The position numbers were made by a program, and so were the translations under genes. Below, piece after piece: positions 37,669 through 48,740 of a DNA stretch of 64,000 nucleotides. This stretch comes from Elephas maximus indicus (taxonomy: Eukaryota > Chordata > Mammalia > Proboscidea > Elephantidae), in the NCBI RefSeq assembly GCF_024166365.1, contig NC_064838.1, positions 72,556,001 through 72,620,000 on the forward strand, in the 5' to 3' direction. The notes under the pieces were generated by a model. The model made no database searches, had not been told where the DNA came from, and was given only the letters and a program-made list of their open reading frames with translations. Each line of letters begins with the position of its first letter. The stretch's first letter is position 1.

Positions 37669-40600
37669 TCCGCAGCCTCTCCAACATTTATTATTTTGTG
37701 TTTTTTGGATTAATGCCAGCCTTGTTGGTGTGAGGTGGAATCTCATCGTAGTTTTAATTTGCATTTCTCTAATGGCTAATGATCGAGAGCATTTTCTCAT
37801 GTATCTGTTGGCTGCCTGAATATCTTCCTTAGTGAAATGTGTGTTCATATCCTTTGCCCACTTCTTGATTGGGTTGTTTGTCTTTTTGTGGTTGAGTTTT
37901 GACGGAATCATGTAGATTTTAAAGATCAGGCGCTGGTCTGAGATGTCATAGCTGAAAATTCTTTCCCAGTCTGTAGGTGGTCTTTTTACTCTTTTGGTGA
38001 AGTCTTTAGATGAGCATAGGTGTTTGATTTTTAGGAGCTCCCAGTTATCTGGTTTCTCTTCATCATTTTTGGTAATGTTTTGTATTCTGTTTATGCCTTG
38101 TATTAGGGCTCCTAGGGTTGTCCCTATTTTTTCTTCCATGATCTTTATCGTTTTAGTCTTTATGTTTAGGTCTTTGATCCACTTGGAGTTAGTTTTTGTG
38201 CATGGTGTGAGGTATGGGTCCCGTTTCATTCTTTTGCAAATGGATATCCAGGTATGCCAGCACCATTTGTTAAAAAGACTATCTTTTCCGCAATTAACTG
38301 ACACTGGTCCTTTGTCAAATATCAGCTACTCATACGTGGATGGATTTATATCTGGGTTCTCAATTCTGTTCCATTGGTCTATGTGCCTGTTGTTGTACCA
38401 GTACCAGTCTGTTTTGACTACGGTGGCTGTATAATAGATTCTGAAATCCGGTAGAGTGAGGCCTCCCACTTTTTTCTTCCTTTTCAGTGATGCTTTGCTT
38501 ATCCTAGGCTTCTTTCCCTTCCATATGAAATTGGTGATTTGTTTCTCTATCCCCTTAAAATATGACATTGGAATTTGGATCGGAAGTGCGTTATATGTAT
38601 AGATGGCTTTTGGTAGAATAGACATTTTTACTATGTTAAGTCTTCCTATCCATGAGCAAGGTATGTTTTTCCACTAAAGTATGTCCTTCTGAATTTCTTG
38701 TAGTAGAGCTTTGTAGTTTTCCTTGTATAGGTCTTTTACATCCTTGGTAAGATTTATTCCTAAGTATTTTATCTTCTTGGGGGCTATTGTGAATGTTATT
38801 GATTTAGTTATTTCCTCTTCGGTGTTCTTTTTGTTGATGTACAGGGATCCAAGTGATTTTTGTATGTTTATTTTATAACCGGAGACTCTGCCAAACTCTT
38901 CCATTAGTTTCAGTAGTTTTCTGGAGGATTACTTAGGGTTTTCTGTGTATAAGATCATGTCATCTGCAAATAGTGATAACTTTACTTCCTCCTTGCCAGT
39001 CCGGATACCCTTTATTTCTTTGTCTAGCCTAATTGCCCTGGCTAGGACTTCAAGTATGATGTTGAATAAGAGCGGTGATAAAGGGCATCCTTGTCTGGTT
39101 CCTGTTCTCAAGGGAAATGCTTTCAGGTTCCTCCATTTAGAGTGATATTGGCTGTTGGCTTTGTATAGATGCCCTTTATTATGTTGAGGAATTTTCCTTC
39201 AATTCCTATTTTGGTAAGAGTTTTTATCATAAATGGGTGTTGGACTTTGTCAAATGCCTTTTCTGCATCAATTGATAAGATCATGTGGTTTTTATCTTTT
39301 GTTTTATTTATGTGATGGATTACATTAATGGTTTTTCTGATATTAAACCAGCCTTGCATACCTGGTATAAATCCCACTTGATCAGGTTGAATTACTTTTT
39401 TGATGTGTTGTTGAACTCTATTGGCTAGAATTTTGTTGAGGATTTTTGCATCTATGTTCATGAGGGATATAAAAAAATGTATAATTTTCTTTTTTTGTAA
39501 TGTCTTTACCTGGTTTTGGTATCAGGGAGATGGTAGCTTCATAGAATGAGTTGGGTAGTATTCTGTCATTTTCTATGCTTTGAAATACCTTCAGTAGTAG
39601 TGGTGTTAAGTCTTCTCTGAAAGTTTGGTAGAACTCTGCAGTGAAGCCGTCCGGGCCAGGACTTTTTTTTGTTGGAAGTTTTTTTGATTACCGTTTCAAT
39701 CTCTTTTTTTGTTATGGGTCTATTTAGTTGTTCTACTTCTGAATGTGTTAGTTTAGGTAGGTAGTGTTTTTCCCGGAATTCATCCATTTCTTCTAGGTTT
39801 GCAAATTTGTTAGAGGACAATTTTTCGTAGTAATCTGAAATGATTCTTTTAATTTCATTTGGTTCTGTTGTGATGTGGTCCTTCTCGTTTCTTATTCGGG
39901 TTATTTGTTTCCTTTTCTGTTTTTCTTTAGTCAGTCTAGCCAATGGTTTATCAATTTTGTTAATTTTTTCAAAGAACCAGCTTTTGGCTTTGTTAATTCT
40001 TTCAATTGTTTTTCTGTTCTCTAATTCATTTAGTTCAGCTCTAATTTTTATTATTTGTTTTCTTTTGGTGCCTGATGGATTCTTTTGTTGCTCACTTTCT
40101 ATTTGTTCAAGTTGTTGGGACAGTTCTCTGATTTTGGCTCTTCTTTTTGTACGTGTGCACTTATCGGTATAAATTGACCTCTGAGCACTGCTTTTGCTGT
40201 GTCCCAGAGGTTTTGATAGGAAGTATTTTCATTCTCGTTGCATTCTATGAATTTCCTTATTCCCTCCTTGATGTCTTGTATAACCCAGTCTTTTTTCAGG
40301 AGGGTATTGTTCATTTTCCAAGTATTTGATTTCTTTTCCCTAGTTTTTCTGTTATTAATTTCTAGCTTCATTGCCTTGTGGTCTGAGAAGATGCTTTGTA
40401 ATATTTCGATGTTTTGGACTCTGCAAAGGTTTGTTTTATGACCTAATATGTGGTCTATTCTAGAGAATGTTCCATGTGCACTAGAAAAAAAAGTATATTT
40501 TGCAGCATTTGGGTTGAGAGTTCTGTATAAATCAATGAGGTCAAGTTGGTTGATTGTTGTAAGTAGGTCTTCCGTGTCTCTCTTGAGCTTCTTACTGGAT

Positions 40601-41053
40601 GTCCTGTCCTTCTCCGAAAGTGCGGTGTTGAAGTCTCCTACTATAATTGTGGAGGTGTCTATCTCACTTTTCAATTCTGTTAAAATTTGATTTATGTATC
40701 TTGCAGCCCTGTCATTGGGTGCATAAATATTTAATATGGTTATGTCTTCCTGATCAATTGTCCCTTTTAACATTATATAGTGTCCTTCTTTATCCTTTGT
40801 GGTGGATTTAAGTCTAAAGTCTATTTTGTCAGAAATTAATATTGCTACTCCTCTTCTTTTTTGCTTATTCTTTGCTTGATATATTTTTTTCCATCCTTTG
40901 AGTTTTAGTTTGTTTGTGTCTCTAAGTCTAAGGTGTGTCTCTTGTAGGCAGCATATAGATGGATCGTGTTTCTTTATCCAGTCCGTGACTCTCTGTCTCT
41001 TTATTGGTGCATTTAGTCCATTTACTTTCAGCGTAAGTGTTTAGTGCTGTCAT
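37669..41053 (-). pseudogene. L1-D ORF2, N-terminal to Cys-rich part, broken
   Basis: The start is the ATG at 41053. The endonuclease and linker are readable at 40773-40099 ([30 protein letters not shown]). The linker and RT start are at 39943-39566, RT motifs at 39461-39123 ([15 protein letters not shown]), the [14 protein letters not shown] and [11 protein letters not shown] block at 39111-38929, and the downstream region at 38904-37669. Several frame changes are present. One, at about 39469-39484, replaces the codons for FRP in NFRPISLMN with attatacatttttttatat and shifts the frame by four bases. The identical change is found in L1-F at about 52092-52108. Confidence 0.9.
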
Positions 41054-41506
41054 TTTGATGCCTTTTCATGTGTGGTGTTGGCCATTTCATTTTTCCACAT
41101 ACTTTTTTGTGCTGAGGCGTTTTTCTTAGTAAATTGTGAGATCCTCATTTTCATAGTGTTTGACTTTATGTTAGTTGAGTCGTTATGTTTTTCTTGGATT
41201 TTATCTTGAGTTATGGAGTTGTTATACCTTTTTGTGGTTACCTTATTATTTACCCCTATTTCTCTAAGTAAAAACCTAACTTGTATCGTTCTATATCGCC
41301 TTGTATCACTCTCCATCTGGCAGTTCAATGCCTCCTGTATTTAGTACCTCTTTTTGATTATTGTGATCTTTTACCTATTGACTTCCATGATTCCCTGTTA
41401 TGTGTATTTTTTTTTAATTAATATTAATTTGTTTTAGTGATTTCCCTATTTGAGTTGATATCAGGACGTTCTGTTTTGTGACCTTGTATCGTGCTGGTAT
41501 CTGATA

Positions 41507-42525
41507 TTATTGGTTTTCTGACCAAACAATATCCTTTAGTATTTCTTGTAGCTTTGGTTTGGTTTTTGCAAATTCTCTAAACTTGTGTTTATCTGTAAAT
41601 ATCTTAATTTCGTCTTCATATTTCAGAGAGAGTTTTGCTGGATATATGATCCTTGGCTGGCAGTTTTTCTCCTTCAGTGCTCTGTATATGTCGTCCCATT
41701 CCCTTCTTGCCTGCATGGTTTCTGCTGAGTAGTCTGAACTTATTCTTATTGATTCTCCCTTGAAGGAAACCTTTCTTTTCTCCCTGGCTGCTTTTAAAAT
41801 TTTCTGTTTATCTTTGGTTTTGGCGAGTTAGATGATAATATGTCTTGGTGTTTTTCTTTTTGGATCAATCTTAAATGGGGTTCGATGAGCATCTTGGATA
41901 GATATCCTTTCATCTTTCATGATGTCAGGGAAGTTTTGTGTCAGGAGTTCTTCAACTATTTTCTCTGTGTTTTTTCTGTCCCTCCTCCCTGCTCTGGGAC
42001 TCCAATCACCCGCAGGTTATCCTTCTTGATAGAGTCCCACATGATTCTTAGGGTTTCTTCATTTTTTTTAATTCTTTTATCTGATTTTTTTTCAGCTATG
42101 TTGGTGTTGATTCCCTGGTCCTCCAGATGTCCCAGTCTGCATTCTAATTGCTCGAGTCTGCTCCTCTGACTTCCTATTGCGTTGTCTAATTCTGTAATTT
42201 TATTGTTAATCTTTTGGATTTCTACATGCTGTCTCTCTATGGATTTTTTCAACTTATTAATTTTTCCACTATGTTCTTGAATAATCTTTTTGAGTTCTTC
42301 AACAGTTTTATCAGTGTGTTGCTTGGCTTTTTCTGCAGTTTGCCTTATTTCATCTGTGATGTCTTGAAGCATTCTGTAAATTAGTTTTTTATATTCTGTA
42401 TCTGATAATTCTAGGATTGTATCTTCATTTGGGAAAGATTTTGATTGTTTTGTTTGGGGGGTTGGAGAAGCTGTCATGGTCTGCTTCTTTATGTGGTTTG
42501 ATATGGATTGTTGTCTCTGAGCCAT
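41507..42525 (-). pseudogene. L1-D ORF1 (RNA-binding protein), broken
   Basis: The start is the ATG at 42525 (MAQRQQSISNHIKKQTM). The coiled-coil part runs in one frame to about 41956 (VPEQGGGTEKTQRK). A T-run expansion near 41965-41975 shifts the frame. The RRM-like part follows with a Lys-to-stop change near 41830 (the IIKLAKTKDK motif). The C-terminal part, at 41716-41507, is intact in its frame and ends VWSENQ. Nominal length is about 339 codons. Confidence 0.88.
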
Positions 42526-42753
42526 CACTGGGAAACTAGTTTTTCCAGAAAATCCGCTAAAAAAAAAAATGCAGTCAGATCCCTATCAGAGTTCTCCCTC
42601 TGGCTCAGGCTATTCGGATGTTAATGAAGCCGCCTGGGGAGGGTGGGGGAGGGATCAGAGAGATAGGAGAGTAGCACCTCAGAATATAGCCAGAGTTGCT
42701 TGTCTTGCTTGGAATGACTATTATATCTGAGATTTCTGCCGGGCACGTCGCCT

Positions 42754-43212
42754 ATGTGTGCTAGCTATGTGGAGATTGCCCCCAGGGGGTCTGGCCCGCT
42801 GGAGTCACGGTCAGATCCTGCGCTGCCAACCCCACGTCCAGCGTCAAGGTTCCCCTACTGGGACGGTGGACTCCCGACTCCAAAATCAGTCGCTGCCTCT
42901 CGGGGACTCCCCGTCCCGCCAGCCACGTCGCCGTGCCACCCTCGCGAATCGGCTGGGCTCCCCCCCGGGGTCAGCTCAGGCGAGCGGAGCAGCTCCCGGC
43001 GCCTGCGCCGGGACCGCGTGTCCCGGCTGGGACGCTGCTCTCCCCACTCCAAGACCAGTCGCTGCCTCCCGGGGACATCTCCCTCCGGCTGCGCCGCCAC
43101 GCCGCCCATGCGAACTGGCTGGGCCCCCTCCCGGAATGAGTTTGGGGGCCAGGGCTGGGCCCCTTGTTTGTGCCGTCTTCACCCCTGGGCTCTGCCCCAA
43201 ATCGGGCGCTGA
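42754..43212 (+). other. antisense reading frame in L1-D 5' UTR (ORF0-like candidate)
   Basis: A 152-codon frame on the strand opposite L1-D begins MCASYVEIAPRGSGPLES, 229 bp upstream of the ORF1 start. The matching frame in L1-F begins MCAGCVEIAPRGSGPLES at 228 bp upstream of its ORF1. The rest is Pro/Arg/Ser-rich and follows the monomer repeats (GLPPGVSSG-like blocks). Its position and strand resemble primate ORF0. A chance open frame in GC-rich DNA remains possible. Confidence 0.4.
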
Positions 43213-43270
43213 AGGTCACCTGACTGGTACGCTGGCTCCGGGCTCTGAAAACAATCACTGCCTCCCCATA
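42870..43270 (-). repeat. 5' UTR monomers of L1-D (about three units)
   Basis: On the given strand the cores atcagtcgctgcctc (near 42884), accagtcgctgcctccc (near 43052) and aacaatcactgcctcccc (near 43249) recur with periods of about 168 and 197 bp. They are the reverse complement of the 'gcagtgactg' core of the other copies. Confidence 0.7.
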
Positions 43271-43424
43271 TTTGTTTGTTCTCCGTCTCTAAATCTGTGT
43301 TTGTTGTTCAGGGTTCGTAGATTGTTATGTATGTGATCGATTCACTTGTTTTTCCAAGTCTTTGTTGCAAGAGGGATCCACAGTAGCGTCCACCTAGTCC
43401 ACCATCTCCAGTATGATGTGTTTT

Positions 43425-44050
43425 AATTCTTATTTGATTCTAAGAAATGTTTTATTTCTTCTTTCATTTCTTCTGTTACCAAAAAGTTGTTTTTAGGCAA
43501 GATGTTATACGGTTTTGTGTATTTGACTTTTTTCTTTGGTCTTTCTGTTATTGACTTCTATTTTTACGGCATTGTGATGAGAGAGAATGCTCTGTAATAT
43601 TTCATTGTTTGGGATTTTATTGAGGGTTGCTTTGTGGTCTAAAATGTGGTCTATTCTGGAGTATGTTCCGTATGCATTGGAAAAGAACGTATACTTTGCT
43701 CTTGTTGGGTGGAGTGTTCTCTACATGTCTGTGAGGTCAAGTTGGTAGACTGTGGCCTTTAGATGTTCTGTATCTTTGTTGAGTTTCTTTCTAGATGTTC
43801 TGTCCTTTACCAAGAGCAGTATGTTGAAGTCTCCTACTATTATTGTGGAATTGTCTATATATGTTTTCAGTTCTGTTAGAGTTTGTTTTATATATTTGAC
43901 AGCCCTACTGTTGGGTACACAGATATTCATTAAGGTTATATCTTCTTGGTGGACTGTACCTTTAATCATTGTATACTTTTCTTCCTTGTCTTTAATGGTT
44001 GATTTTATATTAAAGTCTATTTTACCTGAGATTAGTATTGCCATTACTGT
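43425..44050 (-). mobile_element. L1-C, endonuclease part of ORF2
   Basis: This is the old L1-C beyond the L1-D insertion. The minus strand at 44044-43721 reads MAILISGKIDF, then NSTIIVGDFNILL and KDRTSRKKLNKDTE, the endonuclease region of ORF2. It is open for 107 codons although the element is old. The ORF2 start and all of ORF1 are absent. The sequence stops in a T tract at 44051-44067. Confidence 0.8.
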
Positions 44051-44800
44051 TTTTTTTTTTTTTTTGGTTACTCTCTACCTGTGATGGTGAAGTATGGCCT
44101 GGCAGGAAGGAGTAGAGGTGCTGTATAGGGCTAGTTGGGTGGGAGAAAGAAAAGAAAGATTAAAAAAAGAGAGAAAGAAAAAAGCGGTGTGGTAGGAGCT
44201 GGTAGGTGAGAGTGGGGTAGACCCCAGTAGCTCACTAGCCAAAATGGTACAGCTTTGCCTGTCGTGAAGGGATGGAGGTAATGTATGAAGTTTAGCAAGA
44301 GGGAGAAATGAGGGGAAGAAGGGAAAAAATGACACAAAAAGACCCAGGGGGAGGGGGTGGGGCAGACCAGGGGCAATGGCAGGCCAGTAGCTCTCTAGCC
44401 AAGCAGACAGAGTAGCCGGTCAGGAAGGGCTGATGTGGCATACAGGGCAGAAAGTTGAGGGACTGAAAGCATGTTTTTCTGCTTACGGGGTGCTATCTCC
44501 TGTTGGGAGCTCCATGGAGTAGCCTTCCCTTACTCCCTGCCCAGGGTCATTGGTTGCTGTGCTCCAAGATGGCAAAGCTGTGCCATGTTAGTTGGCAGGC
44601 GACCTCCACTCCATATCTCTCCCCATTCTGTTTTTGATCATTTTTTTCCTTCCATTCAGTGTTCGATCTAGTTCTTTATCCCTTCATTCAATGCTTAGGG
44701 TTCCAGGCTAGAGATTTTTATCTGTTTTACTTTGTTGCGTCTTTGCTGTACAAGGACAGCATCATATGTCTGCCTAGGGTGCCATGTTGACTCTGCCTCT
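44051..44800 (-). mobile_element. L1-C 5' UTR, different monomer type
   Basis: Read on the minus strand the unit starts agaggcagagtcaacatggc (near 44800), like an L1 5' end with a weak YY1-like site. Three diverged repeats of about 160 bp follow. Their landmarks on the given strand are tagctcactagccaaaatgg (44228), tagctctctagccaagcaga (44389) and the ggaaggagtagaggtgctgt and gaagggatggaggtaatgta blocks (44105, 44263). It joins the ORF2 endonuclease directly across the T tract at 44051-44067, so ORF1 is missing by internal deletion. This monomer type is not the one in L1-B, L1-D, L1-E and L1-F. Confidence 0.65.
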
Positions 44801-44828
44801 CCATTCAGTATTTTTTGACAGCATCTGT

Positions 44829-44845
44829 GTATGTATGTATGTATG
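44829..44845. repeat. (TGTA)n microsatellite
   Basis: Four tgta units lie between the L1-C 5' end and the start of the second RTE copy. Confidence 0.85.
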
Positions 44846-44846
44846 A

Positions 44847-46668
44847 AACTCTGAAACTTGCTCTCGAACGTGGAGCAGCTAAAGAAAAAGGAAGAATTCA
44901 TGAAGGAAAAGAAGTGAAGATTTCAAAGGGCATCTCGAGAAGACAAAGTAAAGTATCATAACGACATGTGAAAAGAGCTGGAGATGGAAAACCAGAAGGG
45001 AAGAACACACTCGGCTTTTCTCAAGCTGAAAGAACTGAAGAAAAAATTCAAGCCTCAAGTTGCAATAGTGAAGAATTCTATGGGGAAAAAGTTAAACGAT
45101 GCAAGAAACATCAAAGGAATACACAGAGTTATTATACCAAAAAGAATTAGTCAATGTTCAACCATTTCAAGAGGTTGCATATAATCAGGAACCGATGGTA
45201 CTGAAGAAAGAAGTCCAAACTGCTCTGAAGGCATTGGCTAAAAACAAGGTTCCAGGAATTGATGGAATATCAATTGAGATGTTTCAACAAGTGAGCTGGA
45301 GGTGCTCGCTTGTCTATGCCAAGAAATATGGAAGACAGCTCCCTGACCAACTAACTGGAAGAGATCCATGTTTATGCACATTCCCGAGAAAGGTGACCCA
45401 ACTGAAAGCAGAAATTATAGAACAATATCATTAATATCACATGCAAGCAAAATTTTGCTGAAGATCACTCAAAAACGGCCGTAGCAGTATATCAACAGGG
45501 AACTGCCAGAAATTCAGGCCAGTTTCAGAAGAGGACGTGGAACCAAGGATATCATTGCTGATGTCAGATGGATCCTGGCTGAAAGCAGAGAATACCAGAA
45601 GTATGTTTACCTGTGTTTTATTGACTATGAAAAGGCATTCAGCTGTGTGGATCATAACAAAATATGGATAACATTGTGAAGAATGGAAATTCCCGAACAC
45701 TTAATTGTGCTCATAAGGAAATTTTACATAGATCAAGAGGCAGTTGTTCAGACAGAACAAGGGGATACTGATTGGTTTAAAGTCAGGAAAGGTGTGCGTC
45801 AGGCTTGTATTTTTTCACCATACCTATTCAATCTGTATGCTGAGCAAATGATCCAAGAAGCTGGACTATATGAAGAAGAACAGGGCGTCAGGATTGGAGG
45901 AAGACTCATTAACAACCTGCATTAAGCAGATGATACAACCTTCCTTGCTGAAAGTGAAGAGGACTTAAAGCACTTACCAAGGAAGATCAAAGACCACAGC
46001 CTTCAGTATGGATTGCACCTCAACATAAAGAAAACAAAAGTCCTTACAACTGGACCAATGAGCAGCATCATGATAAATGGAGAAAAGATTAAAGTTGTCA
46101 AGGATTTCAGTTTACATGCATCCACAATCAACAGCCATGGAAGCAACAGTCAAGAAATAAAAAGGCACACTGTATTGGGTAAATCTGCTGCAAAGGACCT
46201 CTTTAAAGTGTTAAGAGCAAAGATGTCACCTTGAAGACTAAGGTACGCCTGACCCAAGCCATGGCATTTTCAGTCACATCATATGCATGTGAAAGCTGGA
46301 GAATGAATAAGGAAGACCGAAGAAGAATTGACGCCTTTGAATTGTGGTGTTGGCGAAGAATATCGAATATACCATGGACTGCCAAAAGAACGAACAAATC
46401 TGTCTCGGCAGTACAACCAGAACACTCCTGAGAAGCAAGGATAGCAAGACTGCGGCTTACGTACTTTGGATATGTCAGAAGGGATCAGTCCCTGGAGAAG
46501 GAAGGAGGAAGACCCTCAGTGAGGTAGATTGACACAGTGGCTGCAACAATGAGCTCAAGCATAACAACGCTTGTGGCAATGGCTCAGGACTGAACAGTGT
46601 TTCGTTCTGTTGTGCACAGGGTCGCTATGAGTCAGAACCGACTTGACAGCATCTAACAACACCACCAC
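44847..46668 (+). mobile_element. RTE-clade LINE copy with RT core, 5'-truncated
   Basis: Matches the RTE at 22850 from its tctgaaacttgct block onward. RT pieces are: 45189-45300 (KEVQTALKALAKNKVPGIDG), 45590-45690 (CFIDYEKAF-like), 45683-45925 (VRKGVRQACIFSPYLFNLYA, then HxADDTTFLAES where the Y of YADD is a stop) and 46013-46234 (LNIKKTKVLTTGPMSS). The C-terminal part is 46231-46431 (CESWRMNKEDRRRIDAFELW). The 3' tail cgctatgagtcagaaccgac then taacaacaccaccacc is the AfroSINE-like tail. Several frameshifts and the YADD stop make it inactive. Confidence 0.9.
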
Positions 46669-46789
46669 CTACCTACCTATTTATTGAGAGAGATTACAGG
46701 ATTTGAAAGAGGTCTATTTAACACTTATACCTAAAGAAATACATATTGATAATGATCTTTGCTGCTTTATTAACATGTAAATCATATTT

Positions 46790-46955
46790 GGAAACCCTGG
46801 TGGCCTAGTGGTTAAGTGCTACAGCTGCTAACCATGAGGTTGACAGTTCCAATCCGCCAGGCGCTCCTTGGAAACTCTATGGGGCAGTTCTATTCTGTCT
46901 TATAGGGTCTCTATGAGTCGGAATTGACTTGACGACAGCGGGTTTGGTTTTTCTG
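46790..46955 (+). mobile_element. AfroSINE copy, good example of the tRNA head
   Basis: Head ggaaaccctggtggcctagt with an A-box-like tggcctagtgg and a B-box-like ggttgacagttccaatcc, body gctccttggaaactctatgg, tail gtctctatgagtcggaattg. The internal RNA polymerase III boxes support a tRNA origin. Confidence 0.92.
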
Positions 46956-47458
46956 GTTAACATATTGAAGTGAGGAATAATTTTTTTTTTTTTGCTTTTA
47001 CAAACAAATGTATTTGCATTTTTCTTTAAATTATATGGAATCCCCCACACCCATATTTCCTAGAGAAGCTACAAGATGGTGAGGCAAATTCCTGTCAAAA
47101 ATAAATACAAATGAAAAAATTATGTTCTCTGTATAATAAGTGAAATATTATATCAATATTTTTAGAGTGGCTCCTATATTTGTAGGATTATTGTTTTGCT
47201 AGCCACAACTCAAAACATAATTTTGCCTTTCAAAATAATTATTGTTAGAGAAATTATGATTTAACAAACCTGTCTAGAAGAAGGGGGAGTTAGAAAGATA
47301 AAAGAAGCATTTTAAGAAGATGGGAAATATATTAAACAAATATCCCTGTGAATTATTAGGGAAAAATTAAAGAAAAGAACGCATGAACATGAATGAAAGG
47401 GAGGCCATTTTGATTTGAACAGGATACTGAAAATTCATGTTTATTTTTAAATTGCCCT
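46956..47458. other. intergenic DNA downstream of OR gene 2
   Basis: AT-rich DNA with a poly(T) tract at 46981-46993. No gene or named repeat is seen. Confidence 0.55.
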
Positions 47459-47992
47459 TCAGTGTGCCTCTAATTCATGACACCTCATCTTTTCATTTCC
47501 TTGTGAAAAATACAGTCCTCCTTGCCAAGTCCATGAAGCTTGCTTGACTTGTTGATTCCTTAGGCTATAAATAAAGGGGTTCAGCATGGGAGTTACTGAG
47601 ATGTTTAGCACAGCTACTCCCTTGCTCAAAGACACCCTGTCTTTTGCTGAGGGTTTAATGTACCCGAAAATGCAACTACTATAAGAGATGGATACAACAA
47701 TCATGTGGGAAGAACATGTGGAAATGGCCTTTGTCCTCTGACTAGCAGAAGGAATCCTCAAAATTGTTCTGATGATATATATGTAAGACAGAAATACTAA
47801 TGCCAATGTGAACATTAGAGAAAACACAGCATAGGAAAAACCCATTATCTCCAGGAATTTTGTATCTGAACAAGAAAGTTGCAGCAGGGGAAAATAATCA
47901 CAGGTAAAATGGTCAATAATGTTAGATCTACAGTAATCAAGCTTTAACAGCAACATGAGCACAGGGAATACGATTAAGAATGAAGGCAGCCG
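47459..47992 (-). pseudogene. olfactory receptor gene 2 (OR6C-like), C-terminal part, split by L1-F
   Basis: Downstream half of an odorant receptor: end of helix 4, the extracellular loop with its cysteines ([20 protein letters not shown]), helix 5, helix 6 with [17 protein letters not shown] and helix 7 with [18 protein letters not shown]. Across the 17-bp duplication the frame continues directly from the N-terminal half at 55368-55805 (SSRLASF / LIVFPVLML). Together they give 938 bases from the start at 55805 to an expected stop at 47493-47495, one base short of 313 codons. The missing base lies just after KQA, near 47533-47540: the expected [14 protein letters not shown] tail becomes [10 protein letters not shown] and the frame runs on to 47459. 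Apart from the L1 and this base the gene looks intact. Confidence 0.92.
47976..47992. repeat. target-site duplication of L1-F, left copy
   Basis: aagaatgaaggcagccg here and aagaatgaagccagccg at 55351-55367 flank L1-F. They are 17 bp with one mismatch and mark the insertion site inside the OR coding region. Confidence 0.93.
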
Positions 47993-48001
47993 GGGGCGGA
48001 G

Positions 48002-48013
48002 CCAAGATGGCGG
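48002..48013 (+). promoter_or_regulatory. YY1-like site at the L1-F 5' end
   Basis: CCAAGATGGCGG lies within 10 bp of the element start. It is identical in L1-E and matches the YY1 motif of human L1. Confidence 0.6.
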
Positions 48014-48144
48014 ACTAGGCAGACGCTACCTCGGATCCCTCTTACAACAAAGACACGGAAAAACAAGTGAATCGATCACATACATAACAATCTACGAACC
48101 CTGAACAACAAACACAGATTTAGAGATGGAGAACGAACTAATAC

Positions 48145-48740
48145 GGGGAAGCAGTGATTGTTTTCAGAGCCTGGAGCCAGCATACCAGTCAGGTACGGCA
48201 CAAGCACAGAGAGCTGCTCCACCCCCCTGAACTAACCCCGGGAGGGGAACCAGCCTGTTCCGCGGGCGGCGTGGGACGAAGCCGGTAGGAGAAGTCCCCG
48301 GGAGGCAGTGACTGGTCTTGGAACTGGGAGAGCAGCGTCCCAGCCAGGGAACCATCCCGCCAGGATTTGGACTGGACGCAGGTACGGCATAAACACGGAG
48401 AGCTGCTCCACCCCCCTGAACTAACCCCGGGAGGGGGCCCGGCCGGATCGCGCGGGTTGCGTGGGAAGCAGCCAGTAGGAGAAGTCCCTGGGAGGCAGCG
48501 ACTGGTATTGGAGCGGGAAGAACAGCGTCGCAGCCGGGACACTTGGTCGCGGCACAAGCACGGGAAGCTCCTCCACCCACCTGAACTAACCCCGGGAGGG
48601 GGCCCAATCGGTTCGCGGAAGTGGCACGGCAACGCGGCTGGAGGGACGAGAAGTCCAGGAAGGAAGCGACTGATATTGGAGTCGAGAGTGCACCGTCCCA
48701 GTAGGGGAGCCTTGACGCTGGACGTGGGGCTGGAAGCGGA
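48145..48740 (+). repeat. tandem 5' UTR monomers of L1-F (about four units)
   Basis: The core 'gcagtgactggt' or variants recurs near 48148, 48306, 48496 and 48663 (periods 158, 190, 167 bp). The phrase gctgctccacccccctgaac recurs near 48213, 48402 and, as a variant, 48567. It is the same monomer type as in L1-D. Confidence 0.8.

Larger units (their letters stand above)
37669..43410 (-). mobile_element. L1-D, 5' part (most of ORF2, ORF1, 5' UTR)
   Basis: Upstream remainder of L1-D after the L1-E insertion: ORF2 from 41053 down to 37669, spacer, ORF1 42525-41507, and a 5' UTR to 43410. The 5' end reads, on the minus strand, ggagatggtggactaggtgg, so it lacks a few bases of the usual start and its YY1-like site is altered. 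The 14-bp duplication gtatgatgtgtttt follows at 43411-43424. The 5' UTR is close to that of L1-F, so they are of one subfamily. Confidence 0.94.

Noticed and set aside
44075-44376. Frames of 81-86 codons rich in Phe/Ser/Pro on the minus strand
   Set aside because: They fall in the purine-rich 5' UTR repeats of L1-C and reflect base composition.
46790-46870. tRNA gene suggested by A- and B-box-like sequences
   Set aside because: They belong to the tRNA-derived head of an AfroSINE, with the SINE body and tail following. No cloverleaf with a proper acceptor stem is evident.
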